Origin: Thermoleophilales bacterium
GTDB taxonomy: Bacteria; Actinomycetota; Thermoleophilia; Solirubrobacterales; 70-9
Length of the DNA stretch: 64,000 nucleotides
Assembly: GCA_020636955.1 (NCBI GenBank)
Contig: JACJWY010000003.1
Location: 124,001 to 188,000, forward strand
Direction of reading: 5' to 3'
Below the pieces are notes generated by a model, which worked only from the letters and a program-made list of their open reading frames with translations, was not told the DNA's origin and did not search any database. Made by a program: the position numbers and the translations under genes. Shown one piece after another: positions 32,813 to 40,895 of the stretch (positions are counted from its first letter, which is position 1; every line of letters starts with the position of its first letter).

Positions 32813-35224
32813 CTAGCCTCCGTTGCTTGCCGGGACGTAATTCCGACTCGGTTCACCGCGGAGGGCGGTCGCCGGGGGCAGCGAGGTGCCCTGGGCGTCC
32901 TGGCCCGGAATTACCGGCAACACCAGCTTCGACGGGATCACTCCGCCAAGGCCGATCCGGTTGACCGTCTTGCCCTTTTCGATCGTCGCGAAGTCCCAGA
33001 TCGTCCGGTCGCCTCCCGGCGCCTGGATGTTCAAACGGATCCTCGAACCGGCCCGGAACACATGGGCCACGGGGAAGATCTGGATCCGCTCGAAGTTGAA
33101 CTGGCCCTTCTTCAGCGGCCGGCCGTCCTTCTTCAGCCAGGTCTGGACCGGGTCGTAGGAGCTCGAGAGCGCCTTGTTCAGCTTGCGGTGGGAAGCACGC
33201 AGCCAGCCGTTCTGTACATAGGTCTCCTTGCCGTCGGGACGAACTTCGGTCAGGGTTGCCTGGATGTCCGTGTTCTTCATGTTGGACTTCAGGAACAAAT
33301 CCAGGCTTGAGGGACCGGCGATGAACACGTCCTTGTCCAGTCTCGGGGTGATGAACCCGAGTCCCTTGCCGCTCTTGACCGGCTGCCAGTTGTAGGGCGG
33401 CTGGGCCTTCCAGGAGTCGCTCTGGGCGTTTTCGCCGAGCGTCTTGGCAGGTCGGGCCGACGGATCGGACCTGTACTTCGCCACGCTGCCCTTCGCCGGC
33501 TTCGCGGTTGTGAGCGTGCCGCCCTTGCCGAGGAAGAACTTCGTCAGGCTGAGACCAGGCACCGGCCAGTCGGAGAAGTGGGTCTCCCAGGCCCCGCCGA
33601 TCGCTCCGGGCTGGCCCGGGATCGCAGCACCATTGTCCATCAGGATCCTGATCCTCGGATCCTTGCGGTAGTCGGACCTGGCCTTTGCCACGTTCCTGGG
33701 CGTGTCCAGCCAGAGCCAGTAACGGGTCTGCTTGATCGGCAGGGATCCGGCGTCGGCAAGCACCTCATAAAGGACCGGGCCGAGAGCGATCACGGCGGGG
33801 TTGATCCGCGGAATTCGCCCGCTACCGGTGAACAGGTTCATGAACTCGGCCCAGCGGGTGATGGTGCTCGGCCCGAGGGAGTCCACATGGACCCCGTTTT
33901 CCATGGTCACCCAGACATCCCGGTTGCTCTTCGGGAGTTCCTTCACGGCCTCCGGCCAGTGACCACCGGTCTGCTCGTCCTGGAAGGCACCGACCCAGAA
34001 GATCGGAACGTTGATCCGCTTCACCCAGGCCCCCGGCGAGCGCTTCTGGAAGAGTCGCGGGGTTCGGTAGGGGTTTGTTTCGATCAGGTGGTTGTAATCC
34101 CGGGTCTGAAGGCGCATCTTCTGGTTCTCGATGCAGTGCTGCTTCTGTGACTCGCGCAAGTCCTGGTCGAGCACGTAGGGGTCACCGTTCGTGGTCATCT
34201 CCTTCGCCCAGGGCTGACCGCCTTCAGGGGCCGGCTTTGCGTCCCCGGCCCGTTCGGTTATCCAGCTATAGGCGAAACCGCTGTTGAAGATTCCGCCCGG
34301 GAAACCGGTGCCGTAATAGACGTCATCGGTCACCGAAAGCGGCGAGACCGCCGAAAGGTGCGGCGGCCGGGTACCGGCCGTGAATAGCTGGGTGATCCCC
34401 GAGAAGGAAATACCACCCATGCTGACCTTGCCGCCCTCGACCCAGTCCTGGGCCGCGACCGTTTCGATCGCGTCATAGCCGTCATATGTAGTCGGCCAGC
34501 CGAAGAGATCAAAGGCTCCACCCGAGCAGCCAGAGCCGCGCATCTGCACGCTGACCACGGCAAAATCCAGCAGCGGGCCGATCAGTGAGCCGACCGCGGT
34601 CGATGTGGCCGGGGCGAGGTTGTCCTGAGGAAGGACGCCGTCGCCCAGGCCGGAGATGACCCCCGACAGCAGGTCATGAGGAGCCGCAGTCTGGTAGCCG
34701 GAGTACTCGATGAAAGTCGGGAAGGGGCCCTGGCTGAGCGAGGTCTTGCCGTAGGGCAGGCGGACGGTAACTGCAAGTTCGGTCCCGTCGCGCATCGTGA
34801 TGTAGTTGAGGCCGGCCTTGAGGTCGGGCTTCTCCTGGTACCAGGTCTGGGGAGGATTCTGACCGGGCTTCAGGACCTTGAACCTGCTGGTGCCCAGAGA
34901 ACCGCTGGCGGTGGGGGTACGCACCGTAAATGTGGCGCCCGGTTTGACGTCATAGAAGATCTCCGACCCGAACCGGTCCGCCTTGCCGGCACGGACAATG
35001 CGTCCCTTCGAATTGACCAGCAGCAGCCTCTGGCCCGGCTTCGCGTCTTTCACATAGGCATCGCCGACGCTTCCGCGGGCGGTGTAGGCGGCCTTGGACG
35101 TGATCTTCGGCGCCTTCTTCAGCTTCTTGCCGGCGGCGGAAGCCGTGGTTGCCGCGGTGCCGAGCATAAGCAGCCCGAGCAGAACCGCAAACAGGCCCGC
35201 CAGAGACACATGAATCCTTCGCAT
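32813..35224 (-). CDS. Secreted CocE/NonD (X-Pro dipeptidyl-peptidase-like) hydrolase, copy 1
   Basis: 803 aa. Signal peptide about residues 1-31 (ends ASA), then a beta-rich N-terminal extension of about 100 residues, an alpha/beta-hydrolase domain and a C-terminal jelly-roll (PPGGDRTIWDF region). The nucleophile Ser is in GGKVSMGGISFSG, the Asp likely in GAFQDEQTGG, and the His in NGVHVDSLG. Family S15/CocE members cleave X-Pro peptides, cocaine-like esters or glutaryl amides. It is a tandem paralogue of 35390-37777 with long identical runs, especially around the active site. GGGAGG lies 9 nt before the ATG. Exact substrate unknown. Confidence 0.9.
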   Translation of the reverse strand: MRRIHVSLAGLFAVLLGLLMLGTAATTASAAGKKLKKAPKITSKAAYTARGSVGDAYVKDAKPGQRLLLVNSKGRIVRAGKADRFGSEIFYDVKPGATFTVRTPTASGSLGTSRFKVLKPGQNPPQTWYQEKPDLKAGLNYITMRDGTELAVTVRLPYGKTSLSQGPFPTFIEYSGYQTAAPHDLLSGVISGLGDGVLPQDNLAPATSTAVGSLIGPLLDFAVVSVQMRGSGCSGGAFDLFGWPTTYDGYDAIETVAAQDWVEGGKVSMGGISFSGITQLFTAGTRPPHLSAVSPLSVTDDVYYGTGFPGGIFNSGFAYSWITERAGDAKPAPEGGQPWAKEMTTNGDPYVLDQDLRESQKQHCIENQKMRLQTRDYNHLIETNPYRTPRLFQKRSPGAWVKRINVPIFWVGAFQDEQTGGHWPEAVKELPKSNRDVWVTMENGVHVDSLGPSTITRWAEFMNLFTGSGRIPRINPAVIALGPVLYEVLADAGSLPIKQTRYWLWLDTPRNVAKARSDYRKDPRIRILMDNGAAIPGQPGAIGGAWETHFSDWPVPGLSLTKFFLGKGGTLTTAKPAKGSVAKYRSDPSARPAKTLGENAQSDSWKAQPPYNWQPVKSGKGLGFITPRLDKDVFIAGPSSLDLFLKSNMKNTDIQATLTEVRPDGKETYVQNGWLRASHRKLNKALSSSYDPVQTWLKKDGRPLKKGQFNFERIQIFPVAHVFRAGSRIRLNIQAPGGDRTIWDFATIEKGKTVNRIGLGGVIPSKLVLPVIPGQDAQGTSLPPATALRGEPSRNYVPASNGG

Positions 35225-35280
35225 GGTGCGAGAAACCTCCCGTTGAAATCTTCAGTTGCGACGCATCCGAAGCGCGTCTG

Positions 35281-35309
35281 TTTCGAGGATGGGCCTTTCA
35301 TCCCCGAAA
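35281..35309 (-). promoter_or_regulatory. Leader hairpin upstream of CocE copy 1
   Basis: On the minus strand TTTCGGGGATG (35309-35299) pairs with CATCCTCGAAA (35291-35281), 11 bp including one G-U pair, around a 7-nt loop. It is about 57 nt before the ATG at 35224, so it may be an mRNA leader structure or an operator. Confidence 0.35.
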
Positions 35310-35340
35310 CCCCGATTTCATAAACAGGATGTTTCCAAAG

Positions 35341-35370
35341 AAATAAAAGGGGCCGCACGAAGGCGGCCCC
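35341..35370 (-). terminator. Rho-independent terminator after CocE copy 2
   Basis: On the minus strand GGGGCCGC (35370-35363) pairs with GCGGCCCC (35356-35349) around a 6-nt loop and is followed by TTTTATTT. This is a textbook intrinsic terminator 20 nt after the stop of the gene at 35390, so the two CocE genes are separate transcription units. Confidence 0.85.
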
Positions 35371-35389
35371 TGACTGCTTTCTGCGGGCC

Positions 35390-37777
35390 TCAGCCCCCGT
35401 TGCTTGCCCGCTGGTATGTCCGGCTCGGCTCGCCGCGCAGCGCGGTAGCCGGAGGCAGCGGCGTGCCCTGGGCGTTCTGGCCCGGAATCACCGGCAACAC
35501 CAGCTTCGACGGGATCACGCCGCCGAGACCGATCCTGTTCCGGGTCTTGCCCTTCTCGATCGTGTCAAAGTCCCAGATCGTCCGGTCACCGCCGGGCGCC
35601 TGGATGTTCAGGCGGATCCTCGAACCGGCCCGGAAAACATGGGCCACGGGGAAGATCTGGATCCGCTCGAAGTTGAACTTGCCCTTCTTCAGCGGCCGGC
35701 CGTCCTTCTTAAGCCAGGTCTGGACCGGGTCATATGCGGTCGAGAGTTTCCGGTTGATCTTGCGGTGCGAGGACCTCAGCCAGCCGTTCTGGACATAGGT
35801 CTCCTGGCCGTCCGGACGGACCTCGGTCAGGGTCGCCTGGATGTCAGTGTTCCTCTTGCTGGACTTGAGATACAGATCCAGGCTCGAGGGACCGGCGATG
35901 AACACGTCCTTCTTCAGGACCGGCGAAACGAATCCGAGACCCTTGCCCTTTGCCACCGGCTGCCAGTCGTAGGGCGGCTGAGCGAGCCACGAATCGCCCT
36001 GGGCATCCTCGCCAAGGGTTTCGGACGGACGGGCATCGGGATCGGAGAGGTAACTGACCGAAGAGCCCTTGCCTGCCTTGCGGCTCTGCAGGCTGCCGCC
36101 CTTGCCCAGATACCAGCTGGTCGGCTTGAGGCTCCTGATCGGCCAGCTCGAGAAGTCGGCTTCCCAGGCAGCGCCGATCGCCCCCGGCTCGCCCGGGATC
36201 GCGGCACCGTTGTCCATCAGGATCCTGATCCTCGGGTCCTTGCGGAAGTCGGACTTCGCGGTCGCGACGTTGGCCGGGGTATTGGCCATGCTCGCGTAAC
36301 GGGTCTGCTGGATCGGCAGGGCGCCGGCGCCGGCAACCGAGTCGTAGAGGTTGGAGCCGAAGGTGATTACCAGCGGCGAGACGACGGGAATCCTTCCGCT
36401 CCCGGTGAACAGGTTCATGAACTCGGTCCAGCGGGTGATCGTGCTCGGACCAAGCGAGTCGATGTGGACTCCGTTCTGCATGGTCACCCACACATCCCGG
36501 TTGCTCTTCGGCAGCTCCTTCACGGCCTCCGGCCAGTGACCGCCGGTCTGCTCGTCCTGGAAGGCACCGACCCAGAAGATCGGGACGTTGATCCGCTTCA
36601 CCCAGGCTCCGGGGGAACGCTTGGCGAAGAGGATCTTCGTGCGGTACGGATTGTCCTTGATCTGCTGGTTGTAATCCCGGGTCTGAAGCCGCATCTTCTG
36701 GTTGTCGAGACAGTGCTGCTTCTGCGATTCGCGCAGGGCCGGATCGCTCACATCGGGATCGCCCGTGGTGCTCATCACCTTGGCCCAGGGCTGCCCGCCC
36801 TCGGGGGCCGGCTCCGCGTCCTCGGCCCTTTCGGTGATCCAGCTGAAGGCGAAGCCGCTGTTGAAGATTCCGCCCGGGAAACCGGTGCCGTAATAGACGT
36901 CATCGGTCACCGAAAGCGGCGAGACCGCCGAGAGATGCGGCGGCCGGGTGCCGGCCGTAAACAGCTGGGTGATCCCCGAGAACGAGATCCCCCCCATGCT
37001 CACCTTGCCACCCGACACCCAGTCCTGGGCCGCGACCGTTTCGATCGCGTCATAGCCGTCATAGGTGGTCGGCCAGCCGAAGAGATCAAAGGCTCCACCC
37101 GAGCAGCCAGAGCCGCGCATCTGCACGCTGACCACGGCGAAGTTGAGCAGCGGTCCGATCACCGAGCCGACCATGGTCGAGGTCGAGGGGACAAGCTGGT
37201 CGTTGGCGCTGCCGCCGCCCAGCAGGGACGAGACGAGATCATGCGGTGCCGCCGTCTGGTAGCCGGAATATTCGACGAAGGTCGGGAACGGGCCGTCGGC
37301 CATCGTCTTGCCAAGTGGCAGCCGCACCGTCATCGCGAGCTCGGTGCCGTCACGCATGGTCACATAATTGAGACCCGCGCTCAGGGTCTTGCCGTCGTAG
37401 AAAGACTGCGGGGGGTTCGCCCCCGGCTTCAGGGTCTTGAACCACTTGGTGCCCTGGGCGCCCTTGCCTTTCGGCGTACGCACCGTGAACGAGGCTCCGG
37501 GCTTCAGGTCGTAGAAGATCTTCGATCCGAACCGGTCTGCCTTGCCGGTCCTGACGACCCTGTTCTTCCCCGCGACCAGAAGCAGCTTGCTGCCGGGCAC
37601 GGCGTCCTTCACGTAGGCCTCACCGACGCTGCCACGAGCCGTGTAGGGCGCTTTCGCGGTGATTTTCGGGGCGTACTTCGGACTTGCACCCGCGCTGGCG
37701 GCAAATCCTCCGGCCAGTGCCAGACCTGCGATGAAAGTGACCAATGCGACCAGATAAACCCGAAAGCTGCGCAGCAC
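35390..37777 (-). CDS. Secreted CocE/NonD (X-Pro dipeptidyl-peptidase-like) hydrolase, copy 2
   Basis: 795 aa. Same layout as copy 1: signal peptide (about residues 1-31), N-terminal beta region (ITAKAPYTARGSVGEAYVKD), hydrolase domain with GGKVSMGGISFSG, GAFQDEQTGG and NGVHIDSLG, and C-terminal jelly-roll. The most variable stretch is the middle third, likely the substrate-facing cap. GTG start at 37777 with a GGAGGA Shine-Dalgarno. It has its own terminator. Secretion suggests a nutritional or detoxifying role outside the cell; substrate unknown. Confidence 0.9.
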   Translation of the reverse strand: MLRSFRVYLVALVTFIAGLALAGGFAASAGASPKYAPKITAKAPYTARGSVGEAYVKDAVPGSKLLLVAGKNRVVRTGKADRFGSKIFYDLKPGASFTVRTPKGKGAQGTKWFKTLKPGANPPQSFYDGKTLSAGLNYVTMRDGTELAMTVRLPLGKTMADGPFPTFVEYSGYQTAAPHDLVSSLLGGGSANDQLVPSTSTMVGSVIGPLLNFAVVSVQMRGSGCSGGAFDLFGWPTTYDGYDAIETVAAQDWVSGGKVSMGGISFSGITQLFTAGTRPPHLSAVSPLSVTDDVYYGTGFPGGIFNSGFAFSWITERAEDAEPAPEGGQPWAKVMSTTGDPDVSDPALRESQKQHCLDNQKMRLQTRDYNQQIKDNPYRTKILFAKRSPGAWVKRINVPIFWVGAFQDEQTGGHWPEAVKELPKSNRDVWVTMQNGVHIDSLGPSTITRWTEFMNLFTGSGRIPVVSPLVITFGSNLYDSVAGAGALPIQQTRYASMANTPANVATAKSDFRKDPRIRILMDNGAAIPGEPGAIGAAWEADFSSWPIRSLKPTSWYLGKGGSLQSRKAGKGSSVSYLSDPDARPSETLGEDAQGDSWLAQPPYDWQPVAKGKGLGFVSPVLKKDVFIAGPSSLDLYLKSSKRNTDIQATLTEVRPDGQETYVQNGWLRSSHRKINRKLSTAYDPVQTWLKKDGRPLKKGKFNFERIQIFPVAHVFRAGSRIRLNIQAPGGDRTIWDFDTIEKGKTRNRIGLGGVIPSKLVLPVIPGQNAQGTPLPPATALRGEPSRTYQRASNGG

Positions 37778-37916
37778 CTTGATTCCTCCGTCCCTCTTCC
37801 CTGGGCCCCGGACGTCAAATGTCGCCCCGTCGGACCCCCTTCTACTCCCTGCCCCGAAGACTATATGGGAATTTCCGGGTTCTGTAAACGAAGTGGTCCT
37901 TCAAGCGGAGTGGCTT

Positions 37917-39050
37917 TCAGGCCGAACTCGCGACAGGGGAAGCGTCGAGCAGGGGGCGCAGGTTCTCGCCGAAGTTGAGTGCTTCCTCCAGATGGGGGTA
38001 GCCGGAGAGAATGAACTCGTCGATTCCGATGTCGCGGTACTCCATGAGCCGCTCGGCGACCTGCTCGTGACTGCCGACGATCGCGGTGCCAGCCCCCTCA
38101 CGGACCAGCCCCACACCGGCCCAGAGGTTCGGGGCGATGACCAGGGAGTCGCGGTCGACCGCCTCGCCTCCGGTGGTGTGGCTGAGGTCTGTCATGCGAG
38201 CCTGGGCGGTCGATTCCATACGGGCGAACTTTTCCCTGGCTGCCGCGACCTGGCCGGGATCGATCGCGTCGAGCATCCGGTCCGCCTCCAGCCAGGCCTC
38301 TTCTTCGGAGTCCCGGCTAATCAGGTGGATTCGCAGCCCGATGTTGAGCTCACGACCGGCTGCGGCGGCCTTCTCCCTCACCGGGGCCAGGCGCTCCGCC
38401 ACCGTCTCGACCGGCTCGCCCCAGGTCAGCCAGGTGTCCGCGTATCTCGCGGCAACATCGAGGGCCGCAGGGGAGGCGCCACCGAAATAGACCCCGGGAC
38501 TGCCGAACGCGCCGGTCCCGAGCCGCAGGCCGCCCTGCTCGAGCTGGAAGAACTCGCCGTCGAAGTCGAACTGCTCTCCCGCCCATGATCGTTTCAGGAT
38601 TTCGAGGAATTCGGCGGTGCGGCGATATCGGGATTCCTTGTCGAGGAAGTCGCCGAACGATCGTTGCTCGACCGGATCCCCGCCGGTGACGATGTTGAGC
38701 AGCAGCCGCCCCCCGGAAAGCCGCTGGAACGACGCCGCCTGATGGGCCGCCCAGGCCGGGGCAGCCGCATCCGGACGCAGGGCGACGATGAACTTGAGCT
38801 TCTGCGTGTGCTCGGCCACCGCTGCACAGGTGATCCAGGCGTCCTCGCAACCGGAACCGGTCGGGGTCAGGACAGCCTCGAAGCCCGCCCGTTCCGCCGC
38901 CTTCGCCACTTCCGCCAGATACTCGACATCGGCCGGACGGTTCATCGATGTCTGGCCGAGTCGGTCGATCACGTTGGTGACGTTGCGTCCGTCACCCGAA
39001 GTGGGAAGAAACCAGTGCCAGCGCGGAACCTTCCGCTCCTCTCTGCTCAT
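37917..39050 (-). CDS. ssuD: FMNH2-dependent alkanesulfonate monooxygenase (LLM class)
   Basis: 377 aa. Bacterial-luciferase-like flavin monooxygenase of the SsuD branch: RWHWFLPTSGDGRNV, LTPTGSGCEDAWI, IVALRPDAAAPAWAAHQAASF and LNIVTGGDPVEQRSFGDFL are characteristic. It should use FMNH2 made by the reductase at 40085 to release sulfite from sulfonates when sulfate is scarce. The context (FMN reductase in the same operon) supports this; alternatives are other LLM monooxygenases of similar sequence. A TAGATT box lies about 8 nt before the ATG. Confidence 0.88.
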   Translation of the reverse strand: MSREERKVPRWHWFLPTSGDGRNVTNVIDRLGQTSMNRPADVEYLAEVAKAAERAGFEAVLTPTGSGCEDAWITCAAVAEHTQKLKFIVALRPDAAAPAWAAHQAASFQRLSGGRLLLNIVTGGDPVEQRSFGDFLDKESRYRRTAEFLEILKRSWAGEQFDFDGEFFQLEQGGLRLGTGAFGSPGVYFGGASPAALDVAARYADTWLTWGEPVETVAERLAPVREKAAAAGRELNIGLRIHLISRDSEEEAWLEADRMLDAIDPGQVAAAREKFARMESTAQARMTDLSHTTGGEAVDRDSLVIAPNLWAGVGLVREGAGTAIVGSHEQVAERLMEYRDIGIDEFILSGYPHLEEALNFGENLRPLLDASPVASSA

Positions 39051-39078
39051 AGTCGATAAATCTACTCGAGAATGAGAC

Positions 39079-40029
39079 CTACAGGTGCGCCCTGGCCGGA
39101 TCGCTTTCCAGGTCCAGAAGGGGACCCATCGGGACGACGCGGGTGGGATTGATCCGGGGATGGGTCACGTAATAGTGCCGCTTGATGTGATCAAAGTCGA
39201 CGGTTTCCCGGATCCCGGGCTGCTGGTAGAGATCGCGCAGGTAGCCGGCCAGGTTGTCGTAGTCGGCGATGCGGCGCTGGTTGCATTTGAAATGACCCAC
39301 ATAGACTGCATCGAAGCGGATCAGGGTGACGAAGAAGCGCCAGTCGGCCTCGGTGATCCGGCTGCCGGTCAGGTACCGCCTTTCACCCAGGCGGTCGTCC
39401 ATGACGTCGAGAGCCTCGAAAAGCTCGATGAAGGCCGCTTCATAGGCTTCCTGGGTGGTGGCGAAGCCGGCCCGGTAGACGCCATTGTTGATCGATTTGT
39501 AGATCCGCTCGTTGACCTCGTCGATCTCCTGCCGGAGGGGTTCCGGGTAGAAGTCGAGATCAGGGTTGGCCGCCCAGCGGTCGAACTCGGTGTTCAGCAT
39601 GCGGATGATTTCGCTGCTTTCGTTGTTTACCGCCCGATTGGTCTCCTTGTCCCAGAGGACAGGAACCGTGACCCGGTCGCTGAAGTCGGGGTCGGTGCGG
39701 AGATAGGCCTCGAGCAGATACCCGTAACCGTTGATCGGGTCCGGGTCGTCGTCGAAAAACCGCCAGCCCTGGTCGTCCCTGACCGGATCGACCACGGTCA
39801 TCGAAATCACATCCTCGAGACCCTTCAGCTTGCGGAAGATGATCGCTCGCGACGCCCAGGGGCAGGCGTAGCTCACATACAGGTGGTAGCGCCCCGACTC
39901 GGCCGGAAAGCCAGAGGAGCCGTCCGCGGTGACCCTTTCCCTGAAGGCGCTTCTCTGGCGTACGAATGCGCCCTTGGTGTCTGTTTCCTTTTCGAACTGT
40001 GCGTTGCTCACGAGGCCGACTCTATCCAT
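39079..40029 (-). CDS. Glutathione S-transferase family, ECM4/YqjG-like (glutathionyl-hydroquinone reductase type)
   Basis: 316 aa. The catalytic Cys motif SYACPWASRA, the conserved FDAVYVGHFKCN and the GST C-terminal helices are characteristic of the Xi class, which strips thiol adducts from hydroquinones. Most actinobacteria use mycothiol rather than glutathione, so the real thiol may differ. ATG 40029 is the start of conserved sequence; the frame is open further upstream but runs into the FMN reductase gene. It lies between the FMN reductase and the SsuD-like monooxygenase. Confidence 0.87.
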   Translation of the reverse strand: MDRVGLVSNAQFEKETDTKGAFVRQRSAFRERVTADGSSGFPAESGRYHLYVSYACPWASRAIIFRKLKGLEDVISMTVVDPVRDDQGWRFFDDDPDPINGYGYLLEAYLRTDPDFSDRVTVPVLWDKETNRAVNNESSEIIRMLNTEFDRWAANPDLDFYPEPLRQEIDEVNERIYKSINNGVYRAGFATTQEAYEAAFIELFEALDVMDDRLGERRYLTGSRITEADWRFFVTLIRFDAVYVGHFKCNQRRIADYDNLAGYLRDLYQQPGIRETVDFDHIKRHYYVTHPRINPTRVVPMGPLLDLESDPARAHL

Positions 40030-40084
40030 GAGGTGAGGGGTACCCGAGGGCCGGTCGAGACCAAACGCCCTGGCGTCCAGACGC

Positions 40085-40612
40085 TCAGGCGGGGATGCCG
40101 CCCAGCCAGCTGCCGCTGCGCTCGAGCCAGGCGGTAACCAGTCCGTCGGCACCGAGTGATGCGAGTTCGGACTCCAGCGCCACCAGGGAAGGGGTCGAGC
40201 AGGTGGCACCGAGCTCCAGCAGCGCGGGACGCAGGTGAACGTCGGCGGCGAGGGCGTGCCGGGCCTGTCTGGCGATCATCAGTGGGATGCCTGTCTTCCC
40301 CAGCAAGGCGGCTTCGGGCAGGCCGTCGAGGAAAAGCTTGAGCAGACCGGAGTAGCTTCCCATCACGGTCGGTGAGGCTGCGATCACCACCTGCGCGGTG
40401 CGGACCAGTTCGTTGAGGTCCGGGCTGAAGGAACCATCCTCAAGCGGCAGGTTGACCAGGTCGATCGCAACCGCAGGCGCGTCGCCAAGCTGACCGGCCA
40501 ACCCGTCGGCAATTCCCGAGGCGAGCCTGAGGGTGCGGCTGTCCGGCCGCTGGTTTCCGACCACCGCAACCACGTTCGGGGTGAATCCGGGGTGTAGGGA
40601 GCTCTGGTTCAT
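40085..40612 (-). CDS. ssuE: NADPH-dependent FMN reductase (SsuE-type flavoprotein)
   Basis: 175 aa. Flavodoxin-like FMN reductase fold: VVAVVGNQRPDSRTLRLA (phosphate-binding loop), VVIAASPTVMGSYSGLLKLFLDGLP and the C-terminal QARHALAADVHLRPALLELG. It supplies FMNH2 for the SsuD-like monooxygenase. It is the first gene of the operon, read through a leader with an attenuator-like hairpin. The ATG at 40612 is preceded by AGGACGG. Confidence 0.88.
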   Translation of the reverse strand: MNQSSLHPGFTPNVVAVVGNQRPDSRTLRLASGIADGLAGQLGDAPAVAIDLVNLPLEDGSFSPDLNELVRTAQVVIAASPTVMGSYSGLLKLFLDGLPEAALLGKTGIPLMIARQARHALAADVHLRPALLELGATCSTPSLVALESELASLGADGLVTAWLERSGSWLGGIPA

Positions 40613-40645
40613 CTGCCCGTCCTGTCTTTGGTGAGGGGAAAAGGT

Positions 40646-40672
40646 GGAGGCCGGGCCCGGGGCCCGGCCTCC
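40646..40672 (-). terminator. Attenuator-like hairpin in leader of the ssuE operon
   Basis: A perfect inverted repeat of 13-bp arms (40646-40658 and 40660-40672) with a single central base. On the minus strand it is followed by ACCTTTTCCCC, an intrinsic-terminator arrangement, 33 nt before the ssuE ATG. Upstream there is a direct repeat TTGACTGATTGACT and a dyad AGACA-N10-TGTCT (40724-40744). Confidence 0.6.
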
Positions 40673-40724
40673 TTGCCTTGCGTCCAGCCGGGCCGTCTAG
40701 CCCACCGCCCAGCGGAGTCGACTC

Positions 40725-40758
40725 AGACATTTTTGAGTTTGTCTAGTCAATCAGTCAA
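40725..40758 (-). promoter_or_regulatory. Candidate promoter/operator of the ssuE operon
   Basis: On the minus strand TTGACTGATTGACT (two TTGACT boxes spaced by 2 nt) and the dyad AGACA-N10-TGTCT lie upstream of the attenuator-like hairpin. They look like a -35 region plus operator, but no convincing -10 hexamer is seen. Confidence 0.35.
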
Positions 40759-40883
40759 GATAGCACAGACCCGGAGACCGGACCTGGCCGGAAAAGGGGC
40801 CGGATCGGTCCGGTCTTGACTTGGCGAGGCGGCCGCCTTCCAGTTTCGACCGCGGGCCAAAGGTTCTATGGCAGCTCGCGGCT

Positions 40884-40889
40884 TATCGT
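40884..40889 (+). promoter_or_regulatory. -10 box of ATP-grasp operon (leaderless)
   Basis: TATCGT ends 6 nt before the ATG at 40896, which decides that start against the longer frame from 40821. Confidence 0.5.
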
Positions 40890-40895
40890 TTAGTC

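Noticed and set aside
35639..37978. A 779-codon plus-strand frame opposite CocE copy 2
   Set aside because: It mirrors the codon positions of the real minus-strand hydrolase; composition is His/Gly/Arg-rich with no family features.
40646..40672. The GC palindrome before ssuE as a simple operator
   Set aside because: The T-run after it on the minus strand and its position inside the leader fit an intrinsic terminator better, though operator use cannot be excluded.
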